Source: Deltaproteobacteria bacterium (lineage in GTDB: Bacteria; Desulfobacterota; DSM-4660; Desulfatiglandales; HGW-15). From it: a stretch of 49,351 bases of DNA. The stretch lies in the NCBI GenBank assembly GCA_016930835.1, contig JAFGGA010000142.1, positions 1 to 49,351 of the forward strand. The letters are read 5' to 3'. The stretch's first letter is position 1. Each line of letters opens with the position of its first letter. Made by a program: the position numbers and the translations under genes. Shown one piece after another: positions 1-7,989 of the stretch. Under the pieces are notes generated by a model. It was given only the letters and a program-made list of their open reading frames with translations. It ran no database searches and was not told where the DNA came from.

Positions 1-151
1 AAGATGCTAACTTGTCAATAACAATTTGATCTTTTTACCCAACAGAATTACTGGATTCCGTTGTTTGGATTTTACTATATCCATTCATTGAATCGATCCA
101 ATATCAAAAAAATGCCGAATTCCAACCGGACGCAATTGGATAAAAACAAAA

Positions 152-871
152 ATGATACGATACTTACTCATAAATCTCTTTATTGGTATTCATTCCATTA
201 TTTTCAGTCTTTGGGCCATAATTTTCATCTTACCTTTCGACAGAACCGGAAAATATATTCACCGGTTTGCGGCCAGACCATGGGCGAAGATCATTCTTTG
301 GGTAAGCGGCGTCAAGCTCCAGGTAAACGGAAAAGACTATATCCATAAAACCTCAGCGTATATCTTCATGGTCAACCATCAAAACTATTTTGATATCTTC
401 GCCGTTTTGGCCGGGATCCCCGCTGATTTTAAATTCATCCTGAAACAGGAATTGATGAAGATTCCCCTTTTTGGTCAGGCCGTAAGACGGGCAGGATACA
501 TCGGCATCGAAAGGTCAGATCCTAAAAAGGCTATTACCAGTATAAACGGCGCGGCAGATAAGATTCGCAAAGGGGCCTCCGTGCTGATTTATCCAGAGGG
601 TACGCGAAATGCCGACGGTCAGGTGCAACCATTTAAAAAAGGGGGTTTTCATTTGGCCCTCAAAGCGGGTTGCGATATCATTCCGGTCACCATTGTCTAT
701 AGCAATAAAATCGTTCCCAAAGGAAAGCGAAGGATTTACCATGGTACAATCATCATAAACATCGGTAAGGCCGTTTCAATCGAGGAATATAAAAAAAACA
801 ATATGGATCTTTTGATCAAACGTGTTAGAGACACCATCATCAGCCAGATGGGGGATAAACGAGGAAAATAG
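152..871 (+). CDS. plsC: 1-acyl-sn-glycerol-3-phosphate acyltransferase (PlsC family)
   Basis: Transfers an acyl chain to lysophosphatidic acid to make phosphatidic acid, at the inner membrane. The 239-residue length is normal for PlsC. Residues 1-30 form a hydrophobic membrane anchor. The catalytic H-X4-D box is N75-H76 to D81 (NHQNYFD), and the substrate-binding PEGTR motif is at 148-152, followed by FKKGG at 161-165. The stop codon lies one base before the ATG of the next gene, so plsC, the LolA-like gene and priA probably form one transcript. The ribosome-binding site in front of the ATG is weak. The family is clear; the exact acyl donor (acyl-ACP or acyl-CoA) cannot be read. Confidence 0.93.
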   Translation: MIRYLLINLFIGIHSIIFSLWAIIFILPFDRTGKYIHRFAARPWAKIILWVSGVKLQVNGKDYIHKTSAYIFMVNHQNYFDIFAVLAGIPADFKFILKQELMKIPLFGQAVRRAGYIGIERSDPKKAITSINGAADKIRKGASVLIYPEGTRNADGQVQPFKKGGFHLALKAGCDIIPVTIVYSNKIVPKGKRRIYHGTIIINIGKAVSIEEYKKNNMDLLIKRVRDTIISQMGDKRGK

Positions 872-872
872 A

Positions 873-1679
873 ATGATTAGACGAAATATGAAACACAGGT
901 TTTCTGTTTTTGGTGTGGGATTGTTCTCTTTGATGACCATCCTGCTAACGTCAATAGAAGAGGGTCATGGCTATATCATGCCGGCCGAACAACTCATTGA
1001 ATTCATGGCCAAACAGTTTATCTCCTTCAAAACATTAATCATAATACAGACAACGCAACAGACCTCAAACTGGAGTGATGGAGAAGAGGACGTATATGAG
1101 GAGCAGATTTGGCTCAAGGCCCCTGATCTTTTTTATTCAAAGCCCCTTACGGGGTTGACGAACCCCAGAAAACGGCCGGACATGACCTTTCAGAGGATCC
1201 TTATGGCCAATGAAGATACCAAAATTCTTCAGCAACTATTCATGGAACGTGGGATTGACATGAGCCTTGTGGCCCTGACCCGGATCGATGGGGTTATTGC
1301 CTATCATATTGGAGATAAAATCCCGGAAAGTCCGAAGATACTCATCGAAAAAGAGCGTTTTCTTCCTCTTCTTTTGATATACAGACCCCATAACCCCTCA
1401 ATAGAGGACGTTATTACGGTTCGATTTAAGAACTATCAACAGACGGATCAAGGATGGTATCCTTTTGAAATAACGGTTTCTTACGGCAGTGAATTAAAAG
1501 AAACTTATATCATCAGATCCGTTCAGGTCAATAAACCCATCAAGGTTGAAGCACTTTATCCCCTTAGATTCGGTACCCCGCCCGATCAGATCCAGACGCA
1601 ACCCGAAGGCGTAAACGACGTGGATGAAGAGAGAATAAAAAAAATCATCAAGCAATTTGAGGAAAAATATAAAGAATAA
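873..1679 (+). CDS. exported protein, possibly LolA/LolB-like fold
   Basis: Protein of 268 residues starting at the ATG at 873, preceded by GAGG eight bases upstream. Residues 1-28 form a signal peptide (Arg/Lys-rich, then a hydrophobic stretch). The mature part alternates short strands (ALTRIDG, VITVRFKNYQQTDQGWYPF, ELKETYIIRSV), the pattern of the half-barrel of LolA/LolB-type lipoprotein carriers. It ends in a charged helix. I do not recognise a specific family motif, so periplasmic lipoprotein or lipid handling is only an inference, helped by the neighbouring phospholipid gene plsC. It sits between plsC (1 bp gap) and priA. Confidence 0.6.
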   Translation: MIRRNMKHRFSVFGVGLFSLMTILLTSIEEGHGYIMPAEQLIEFMAKQFISFKTLIIIQTTQQTSNWSDGEEDVYEEQIWLKAPDLFYSKPLTGLTNPRKRPDMTFQRILMANEDTKILQQLFMERGIDMSLVALTRIDGVIAYHIGDKIPESPKILIEKERFLPLLLIYRPHNPSIEDVITVRFKNYQQTDQGWYPFEITVSYGSELKETYIIRSVQVNKPIKVEALYPLRFGTPPDQIQTQPEGVNDVDEERIKKIIKQFEEKYKE

Positions 1680-1709
1680 CCTTGCAACCAGATCGATAGG
1701 CCCATTCCA

Positions 1710-4163
1710 TTGACCGGTAAAAACAAATATATACTTAATGTGGCCCTTGCCCTCCCCGTTAAAAAGACATTTTCCTATCTTATCCCGGATCACCTTGAAT
1801 CCAAGGCAAAGGTCGGGTGTCGGGTAAAGATCCCTTTCTCACACCAAAAAAAAACCGGATATATCCTTGAAAAATTTCCTTGTAATGATTGTCGGGAGGA
1901 CCTTAAAGAAATCCTGGATGTTCTAGATCCGGAACCTCTCTTTCATGATCATCTCATTCCTTTCTTTCGATGGATGGCGGATTACTATCTTTTTCCGATC
2001 GGCAGGCTCATAGAATCCGTCTTGCCGGGCGGCCTTAACGCTGATCTCTTTAGAACCGCTAGACTTACGGAAAAAGGCCTCTTCGCCCTTCAGCAATTTA
2101 AGGATTCCTCGGAAGAGAAAAAAATTCTCACTTGGATAAAGGACCATCCGGGAAAGCGACTCCCCTATTCCACCTATACCCTATACCCTTTTCAAAAGAG
2201 GGGATGGATCATCACCGAACAAAAGAGCCGTAAACGATATTCCGGGCCTTTAATGCAAAAATGCATTCGTATTAAGGAAGGGGTTGACCTTCATCAGTTC
2301 CTCATTGAGAAAAGTGATTCATTTAAGGCAAAAGATGAATCGATATTTTTTGAATGCCTGCTTCAAAAAGGGGCCATGCCTCAAAGAGAGATCTCATCAA
2401 GGTTTTCAAACGGGATCTATCTCGTTCAAAAATGGATTCGAGCTGGCGTGATCGAGCGTTATGACGCACCCGTCGTAAGGCACCCTGAAGGAAAAATCCT
2501 GGTGACGACGCCCATCCCCGACAGGCTTTATGATCACCAGGAAAAGGCACTTCATAAAATTAAAGAGCTTCTAAGCAGACAAGCATTTTCTGCCTGCCTC
2601 GTGCACGGTGTGACGGGCAGCGGTAAAACGGAGGTCTATTACGAGGCCGTTCAATATGCCATAAAACTCGGCAAACAAGCCATCCTCATTGTCCCGGAGA
2701 TTGCCCTGGCCATTTATATAGAAGGCCTTTTTCGGTCGCGTCTCGGCTCAAAAGTAACTGTATTCCATAGCGCCCTCTCTCCAGGGGAGCGGTATGATCA
2801 ATGGATGCGCATGGTAGCGGGAGATGTGGACTTGGTCATTGGCGCCCGTTCCGCCCTTTTCGCGCCCTTACCGAGGCTTGGACTGATTATCGTGGATGAA
2901 GAATATGATTCCTCTTACAAGCAAGATGAAAATCCCCGCTACCAGGCTAGGGATGCCGCGATCATGAGAGGAAAATTTGAAAAATGCCTGGTTCTCCTTG
3001 GCGCAGGAACACCTTCCATTCAATCCTATTATCATGCCCAGTCAGGTCGATACCACTTTATCTCCATGCCGGATCGCATCGAGAACCGCGCATTACCTGA
3101 AATAACCGTCGTCGATACTAAGTCTCTCTGCAGAACCCCTACTGACGATGGTTTGCTCAGCCCTATTCTGAAAGAGGCAATCCAGAAGAATCTCCTTGAT
3201 CAAAAACAAACCATCCTGTTTCTAAACAGACGCGGGTTCAGCCCCGTTTATTTATGTCGTAACTGCGGGGAATCCGTTAAATGCCGGAACTGTGATATCA
3301 CTCTGACCTACCATCTAAAGGAAAACCGCCTTGCTTGCCATTATTGCGATTTCCACTCCCAACCCCCGACCCGGTGCCCCATCTGTGGCAAAAAAGGGAT
3401 GCGGGCCTATGGTTTTGGGACCGAGAAACTAGAGCAAATGCTCTCCCAGGAATTTCCAGATGCCCGAATCCACCGGATGGATAGGGACAGCACTCGTCGG
3501 AAGGGGCAGGTCTATTCGATTTTAAAAAGATTCAATGATCATCAGATCGATATTCTCGTGGGCACCCAGATGCTCACCAAGGGGTATGATTTCCCTGATG
3601 TGACATTAGTGGGCGTTATCTCCGCCGATCTTTCATTGGGATTTCCTGATTTCAGGGCAGGAGAGAGGACATTTCAACTTCTTTCCCAGGTGGCGGGCCG
3701 GGCCGGACGTGGTGATCAAAAAGGGAGGGTCATCATCCAAACCTTGAACCCTGCTCACTATGCCGTGGTTGCAGCCAAAAACCATGACTATCAGTATTTT
3801 TATGAAAAAGAATTAAGCCTCAGAAAGCAGTTGGGGTACCCACCTTTTACGTATCTGGCTCACCTTCGATTTCAGGGGAACCTAAAAAAGGCGACCCTGT
3901 CCATGGCCAAGCAGATTGGTTTCAAAATGGGATTGATTTTAGCGCAATGGCCGAAACAAGGGAGAAATCTTCAGATCCTAGGGCCGGCCGAGGCCCCGTT
4001 GGCAAAGCTAAAAGGAAAATATCGATGCCAAATCCTGGTAAAAAGCAAGGGAGCGGAACTTCTCCATTATTATCTGAGAGAGGTGGAAAAAATATCACAA
4101 AAAATTTTACGTAAAAGCGGTGTAAACCTGGTTATTGATGTGGACCCTTATCAAATGTTGTGA
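1710..4163 (+). CDS. priA: Primosomal protein N' (replication restart helicase PriA)
   Basis: 3'-to-5' DNA helicase that reloads the replisome at stalled forks. The 817 residues match full-length PriA. An N-terminal 3'-DNA-binding domain (about 1-110) precedes the helicase core. Walker A is GVTGSGKT at 300-307, and the DEAH-type box reads DEEY at 396-399 (usually DEEH). The Zn-binding insert starts at C516 and follows the pattern CxxC...CxxC...CxxC...CxxC. Motif VI is QVAGRAGRG. The start is a TTG at 1710; no better ATG lies nearby and the N-terminal family sequence begins here. It ends 6 bp from the convergent MEMO gene. Confidence 0.95.
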   Translation: MTGKNKYILNVALALPVKKTFSYLIPDHLESKAKVGCRVKIPFSHQKKTGYILEKFPCNDCREDLKEILDVLDPEPLFHDHLIPFFRWMADYYLFPIGRLIESVLPGGLNADLFRTARLTEKGLFALQQFKDSSEEKKILTWIKDHPGKRLPYSTYTLYPFQKRGWIITEQKSRKRYSGPLMQKCIRIKEGVDLHQFLIEKSDSFKAKDESIFFECLLQKGAMPQREISSRFSNGIYLVQKWIRAGVIERYDAPVVRHPEGKILVTTPIPDRLYDHQEKALHKIKELLSRQAFSACLVHGVTGSGKTEVYYEAVQYAIKLGKQAILIVPEIALAIYIEGLFRSRLGSKVTVFHSALSPGERYDQWMRMVAGDVDLVIGARSALFAPLPRLGLIIVDEEYDSSYKQDENPRYQARDAAIMRGKFEKCLVLLGAGTPSIQSYYHAQSGRYHFISMPDRIENRALPEITVVDTKSLCRTPTDDGLLSPILKEAIQKNLLDQKQTILFLNRRGFSPVYLCRNCGESVKCRNCDITLTYHLKENRLACHYCDFHSQPPTRCPICGKKGMRAYGFGTEKLEQMLSQEFPDARIHRMDRDSTRRKGQVYSILKRFNDHQIDILVGTQMLTKGYDFPDVTLVGVISADLSLGFPDFRAGERTFQLLSQVAGRAGRGDQKGRVIIQTLNPAHYAVVAAKNHDYQYFYEKELSLRKQLGYPPFTYLAHLRFQGNLKKATLSMAKQIGFKMGLILAQWPKQGRNLQILGPAEAPLAKLKGKYRCQILVKSKGAELLHYYLREVEKISQKILRKSGVNLVIDVDPYQML

Positions 4164-4169
4164 CGGGAG

Positions 4170-5090
4170 CTAATGATAGCCTTGAGATTGAAAAAAAGCC
4201 GCTGAAAGATATCCCACCACTCTCCTATTGTCGCCTGTAATCTCACCTGAATGCCCATAGCAAAGGATATTGGCCTGATCCGCGCCCAGTTTCTTGGCTG
4301 CTAATAGAGCGGTAATGACCGGTCCACCACCGCAGGCCTCACAGGTTCCGGATGAGAGGCATTCCCGCAAGCCTTTTGGATCCATTGCCCGGACATGGCG
4401 TGCGAACTCCATATCCAATTCTCGAGCCTCTTTATCCGAGTGAAAATGAGAGAGATCACTGCTTGCCAGGATTAATGTCTTTTGCAAAGGGTCAATGATT
4501 GTTGCCAAAACTTCCGCAAGGGCCTTGCAGGTGTTGAAATCCTGTTCCCCCATGATTATGGGAACCATTTTAAAATCGGACAGCACCACCTGCAGAAAGG
4601 GGAGCTGTATTTCCAACGAATGCTCCTGGCTATGGGCCTCCGGAATATTCCTGAATATCTTATGGGTTTTCATCAATTGTCTTACGAGTGTGAGGTCCAC
4701 GGGGACCATCCCGATGGGAGTCTCATAACCGGCTTGCATATTCACGGAAACACCTCTGAAACCCATCCGATGGCTTGGCCCGATCATGATCACGTGCTGA
4801 ATATCCATGCCCTGAAGCATCCTGTAGGCGTGCGCCGCTATCTGCCCTGAATATTGATATCCTGCATGGGGAACAACAATCGCCTTCAGACGGCCATTGA
4901 TTCCCTTTATATCGGTCTTTGATAAAAAATCCTGAATAGATTTTATCAGTGTCGTTTTATCCCTGGGATACCAAGTCCCAGCCAAGATGGGCTTGCGGAC
5001 ATCAGAGCTGTATGCGGGATTAAAACAAACGATGAAAATCAGGGTTGCCAAGCAGATAAAGAATATCCTTTTGATCAAAAGCCTATCCAT
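4170..5090 (-). CDS. MEMO-family protein (AmmeMemoRadiSam protein B), exported form
   Basis: Member of the MEMO1/DUF52 family, structurally related to class III dioxygenases and protocatechuate-type enzymes; bacterial function unproven. I start it at the ATG at 5090 because AGAGGG lies about 7 bases upstream; an in-frame ATG at 5111 has no such site. Family motifs are present: PHAGYxYSG, GPSH, SSDLSH and CGGGP, which include the histidines and cysteine forming the putative metal site. Residues 1-30 are a Lys-rich then strongly hydrophobic stretch ending in small residues, so a signal peptide or membrane anchor is likely. The AMMECR1 and radical-SAM partners are not adjacent. Confidence 0.88.
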   Translation of the reverse strand: MDRLLIKRIFFICLATLIFIVCFNPAYSSDVRKPILAGTWYPRDKTTLIKSIQDFLSKTDIKGINGRLKAIVVPHAGYQYSGQIAAHAYRMLQGMDIQHVIMIGPSHRMGFRGVSVNMQAGYETPIGMVPVDLTLVRQLMKTHKIFRNIPEAHSQEHSLEIQLPFLQVVLSDFKMVPIIMGEQDFNTCKALAEVLATIIDPLQKTLILASSDLSHFHSDKEARELDMEFARHVRAMDPKGLRECLSSGTCEACGGGPVITALLAAKKLGADQANILCYGHSGEITGDNRRVVGYLSAAFFQSQGYH

Positions 5091-5158
5091 TTTGATCCCT
5101 CTATACCCCATTAATAGTCTTTTAGTATACGATCAACGATCAGAGAAAAAATATTTGA

Positions 5159-5187
5159 TTGACATTCAAGCCTATTTAGCATATATT
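5159..5187 (+). promoter_or_regulatory. putative sigma70 promoter upstream of the usp gene
   Basis: TTGACA at 5159-5164, a 17-base spacer and TATATT at 5182-5187, in an A+T-rich 250 bp gap between the divergent MEMO and usp genes. It would give a leader of about 150 nt before the usp ATG at 5347. Based on consensus match only. Confidence 0.4.
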
Positions 5188-5346
5188 GCTATAATTAAAT
5201 GTATTTTAGATTATATTATAACGCTAATACATAATTTTATGTAATAAATATGGTTTTTTGTCAATATTTTTGAAAATCCGATATCCTACCCATTTGAAAA
5301 AAAGATCAAATACCAGTATAACGGTTTTCAAAGGGGGCTACAAGCC

Positions 5347-6195
5347 ATGGAAAACATCAAAAATATCCTGGTTCCTTTAGACTTATCCGATTACTCAGCA
5401 CACATCGTCAACACCTGTAAATGGCTTTCAGAACGCCTGGATGCCCACTTTTATTTTCTCCATATTGTGGATGAAAGGACGCTCTTTTCTTTTAAACAGC
5501 TGGAAGTCCATCTCCGGGATAATCTGGTTGATATCTCAAAGAAGGCATTGGATGCCATTATTCATAAAACCGAATTTAACATGGAAAGAGGCACAACCGA
5601 AGTAATTTTAGGAGAACCCTTCATTGAAATTATTTCAAAATCCACCACCAGGCCGCCTGCCGATCTCGTCATCGTCGGGGGTGTTTCATCACAAGGAGTC
5701 CATAAAATCGGAGATAACGCATTTAAGATTATTCAGATGTCGCCGACCCATACTTTGGTGTTAAAGGAAAAAAAGGGTGTACCGGCTGACGAGGATATCC
5801 GATTTAAAAAAATCCTGGTGGCCTTGGATTTTTCAGAGCACTCCCTCATGGCACTGGATTATGTGCTTTCATTAAAGTCCGAATTCCATGCAAGTGTTCA
5901 TATCTTTCATGTTGCTCCCGATGAAGAAACGTGCAATGAAGAGAAGGTTAGAAAACAACTACAGTCCCATTTATCGGAGCAACAATTAAAAAATATTGAT
6001 GTTATTGAGGTCCGGGCGTCAAATGATACTGCCCGGGAAATTCTCGACGAATTAGACAAGGCCGAAATTGATCTCCTGGCCATCGGTAGTCATAGCCGAA
6101 GACGTTTCTTAAGGAACCTATTCCTTGGGAAGGTCGCCTATGATGTGGTCCGGAAAGCCAATTCTTCCATACTGATCTTTAAGGCCCATGCGTAA
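5347..6195 (+). CDS. Tandem-domain universal stress protein
   Basis: Cytoplasmic UspA-superfamily protein with two repeated domains, residues 1-140 and about 152-282. Each opens with the strand-then-Asp pattern (NILVPLDLSDYS and KILVALDFSEHS). The C-terminal domain keeps a loop resembling the ATP-binding G-x2-G-x9-G signature (GSHSRRR...LGKVAYDVV). The N-terminal loop (VGGVSSQGVHKIGDNAFKI) is more divergent, so probably only the second half could bind nucleotide. AAAGGGGG precedes the ATG. The stop overlaps the first possible ATG of the thioesterase gene by 8 bp, suggesting co-transcription. The stress or ligand it responds to cannot be inferred. Confidence 0.9.
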   Translation: MENIKNILVPLDLSDYSAHIVNTCKWLSERLDAHFYFLHIVDERTLFSFKQLEVHLRDNLVDISKKALDAIIHKTEFNMERGTTEVILGEPFIEIISKSTTRPPADLVIVGGVSSQGVHKIGDNAFKIIQMSPTHTLVLKEKKGVPADEDIRFKKILVALDFSEHSLMALDYVLSLKSEFHASVHIFHVAPDEETCNEEKVRKQLQSHLSEQQLKNIDVIEVRASNDTAREILDELDKAEIDLLAIGSHSRRRFLRNLFLGKVAYDVVRKANSSILIFKAHA

Positions 6196-6721
6196 ACCCT
6201 GGATTTATGCGATTGCCATGACGTCAAAACAGGACATCAATCCCTCACGAACCCGCACCATTACCTGGGTTGATCCAAGTATCAGCGCCAGGAATCCGCA
6301 GGCCATCAGCGGGCTGGAATATCTACGTTCAATAAGGGACGGAATCATCACACCTCCCCCTGTCGCCAAATTAATCGGGTATAAGATCCGTGATGTTGAA
6401 GAAGGCCGTGCCGTGTTCGAACTCAAGCCTGAGGAATACCACTATAATCCATTTGCTACGGTCCATGGTGGTATCGTGAGCACCCTATTGGATAGCACAA
6501 TAACAGCATCGATCCTCTCAACACTACCGATAGGTCAAAGTTGTTCAACGGTTGAATTCAAAACCAATTTTATCCGGCCTATCACTGCCCAAACCGGAAC
6601 GGTGCGTTGTGTGGCCAGAAAAATACATATCGGGAAGCGTTTAGCCACCGCGGAGGGTCAAGTTGTTGATGTAAAAGGGATTTTATATGCTCATGCCGTG
6701 AGTACCTTAATGATTTTTTAA
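6188..6721 (+). CDS. PaaI-type hotdog-fold thioesterase
   Basis: Likely hydrolyses an aromatic or medium-chain acyl-CoA. The hotdog domain spans roughly residues 50-177, with the signature NPFATVHGG followed by a long helix (IVSTLLDSTITASIL). The strand VEFKTNFIRPI is typical of the PaaI/YbgC-like DUF4442 group. The N-terminal 45 residues are an extension of unclear role. The ATG at 6188 lies inside the end of the usp gene; an alternative ATG at 6218 would remove the overlap. Substrate unknown. Confidence 0.82.
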   Translation: MRKPWIYAIAMTSKQDINPSRTRTITWVDPSISARNPQAISGLEYLRSIRDGIITPPPVAKLIGYKIRDVEEGRAVFELKPEEYHYNPFATVHGGIVSTLLDSTITASILSTLPIGQSCSTVEFKTNFIRPITAQTGTVRCVARKIHIGKRLATAEGQVVDVKGILYAHAVSTLMIF

Positions 6722-6906
6722 CAAACCTTCTTCGTGGAATAACATTTCAATCCAGATGGAGTGATGCATAATGGGTCGAACCACCGGTATAACGACTTTT
6801 CATTCTTGACATTCCGTTGTCGTACCTTAACTTCCTTTAGGTTGACAAAGCCCGGGGGCCATGTTAATGCATTTGTAAAATAATCCATGAGAGGAGAGTA
6901 GTACAT

Positions 6907-7230
6907 ATGGCGGATATTCTTGAAGTCTCTGATAAAAATTTTGATTCCGAGATCATGAAAGCCGATAAACCGGCTATGGTGGATTTTTGGGCTGAGTGGT
7001 GCGGACCCTGTAAGATGGTAGGACCTATTGTCGAAGAATTGGCGAAAGAATACCAGGATAAAGTAAAGGTTGCCAAGATGGATGTGGATCAAAACCGAGA
7101 AACCCCGGCGCGATTCGGCATTCGAAACATTCCCACATTGATCTTGTTTAAAAACGGTGAAGTGGCTAAAACCATTATCGGCGCCCAACCTAAGAGATCC
7201 ATTGAAGATGAACTGAAAAAACTCTTATAA
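6907..7230 (+). CDS. trxA: Thioredoxin
   Basis: Small cytoplasmic dithiol-disulfide oxidoreductase; 107 residues, the normal thioredoxin length. The active site is W31-C32-G-P-C35 and the cis-proline loop is NIPT with P76. D26 (VDFWAEWC) is the usual buried acid. A GAGAGGAGAG ribosome-binding site precedes the ATG. The upstream 185 bp hold no gene; a TTGACA at 6806 lacks a good -10 partner. It lies 60 bp before bamD, and no thioredoxin reductase gene is in the window. Confidence 0.97.
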   Translation: MADILEVSDKNFDSEIMKADKPAMVDFWAEWCGPCKMVGPIVEELAKEYQDKVKVAKMDVDQNRETPARFGIRNIPTLILFKNGEVAKTIIGAQPKRSIEDELKKLL

Positions 7231-7290
7231 GCATCACCCATCGGATTATTCCATGGCCGTCCCCTGATGGTGAATGGAGAGTCTTCAACC

Positions 7291-7989
7291 ATGTATAAAA
7301 CATGTATTCGTCTTCAAATATTCTCCATCTGCCTGTTGTATCTGTTTTTCCTCAGCGCATGCGCCTCTATTGAGGAAGATAAAAGCCCTGAAGAATATAT
7401 GGAACAAGGCACAAGGCAGATGGATAGAGGATCGTATGAAGCAGCCTCCGAGTCGTTTCAAAATCTCAAGGATCGATATCCATACAGTAAATACGCCTTG
7501 ATAGCGGAGTTGAGAATGGCGGATGCCTTGTATCTGAGTTCGGAATATGATCTGGCCTTTGATGCCTATGATGAATTTGAAAAACTCCACCCAAAAGACA
7601 AAAATATTCCCTACGTGATATACCAAAAAGGCATGTGCAATTTTGAGCAGATGACGACCATTGACAGGGAACAACGCCATACCCATAAGGCCAAGGCGGA
7701 ATTTGAGCGGTTGGTTAAACGGTTTCCGGATAGTAGGTACGCCGAAAGAGCCATCCCTCATATTCGAAAATGTTTCATCTTCCTGGCGGAACATGAATTC
7801 TATGTAGGTCATTATTATTATAAAACAGCAAAATACCAGGCGGCGCTCGCACGATTCACGTATTTAATCACGAATTATCCCGACATGGGCCAGCATTATG
7901 AAGCCCTGGAATATATCCGTTTATGCAGGGAAAAATTGGTTATGGACGGAGATATCCCCCCGGATGAGACTATGGAAGATCCTGAATAA
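7291..7989 (+). CDS. bamD: Outer membrane assembly lipoprotein BamD
   Basis: Lipoprotein of the BAM complex that folds outer-membrane beta-barrels. I start at the ATG at 7291 (GGAGAG 10 bases upstream), which gives a clean signal: positive start, hydrophobic core and the lipobox L21-S-A-C24. The mature protein has TPR-like helical repeats (EYMEQGTRQMDRGSYEAA, SKYALIAELRMADALY, RYAERAIPHIRKCF). About 232 residues, typical of BamD. Residue 2 of the mature protein is Ala, so outer-membrane sorting fits. Its 3' end overlaps the convergent alaS gene by 20 bp. Confidence 0.92.
   Translation: MYKTCIRLQIFSICLLYLFFLSACASIEEDKSPEEYMEQGTRQMDRGSYEAASESFQNLKDRYPYSKYALIAELRMADALYLSSEYDLAFDAYDEFEKLHPKDKNIPYVIYQKGMCNFEQMTTIDREQRHTHKAKAEFERLVKRFPDSRYAERAIPHIRKCFIFLAEHEFYVGHYYYKTAKYQAALARFTYLITNYPDMGQHYEALEYIRLCREKLVMDGDIPPDETMEDPE

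Noticed and set aside
4482-4850. 122-codon plus-strand frame opposite the MEMO gene
   Set aside because: Shadow of a clear gene on the other strand.
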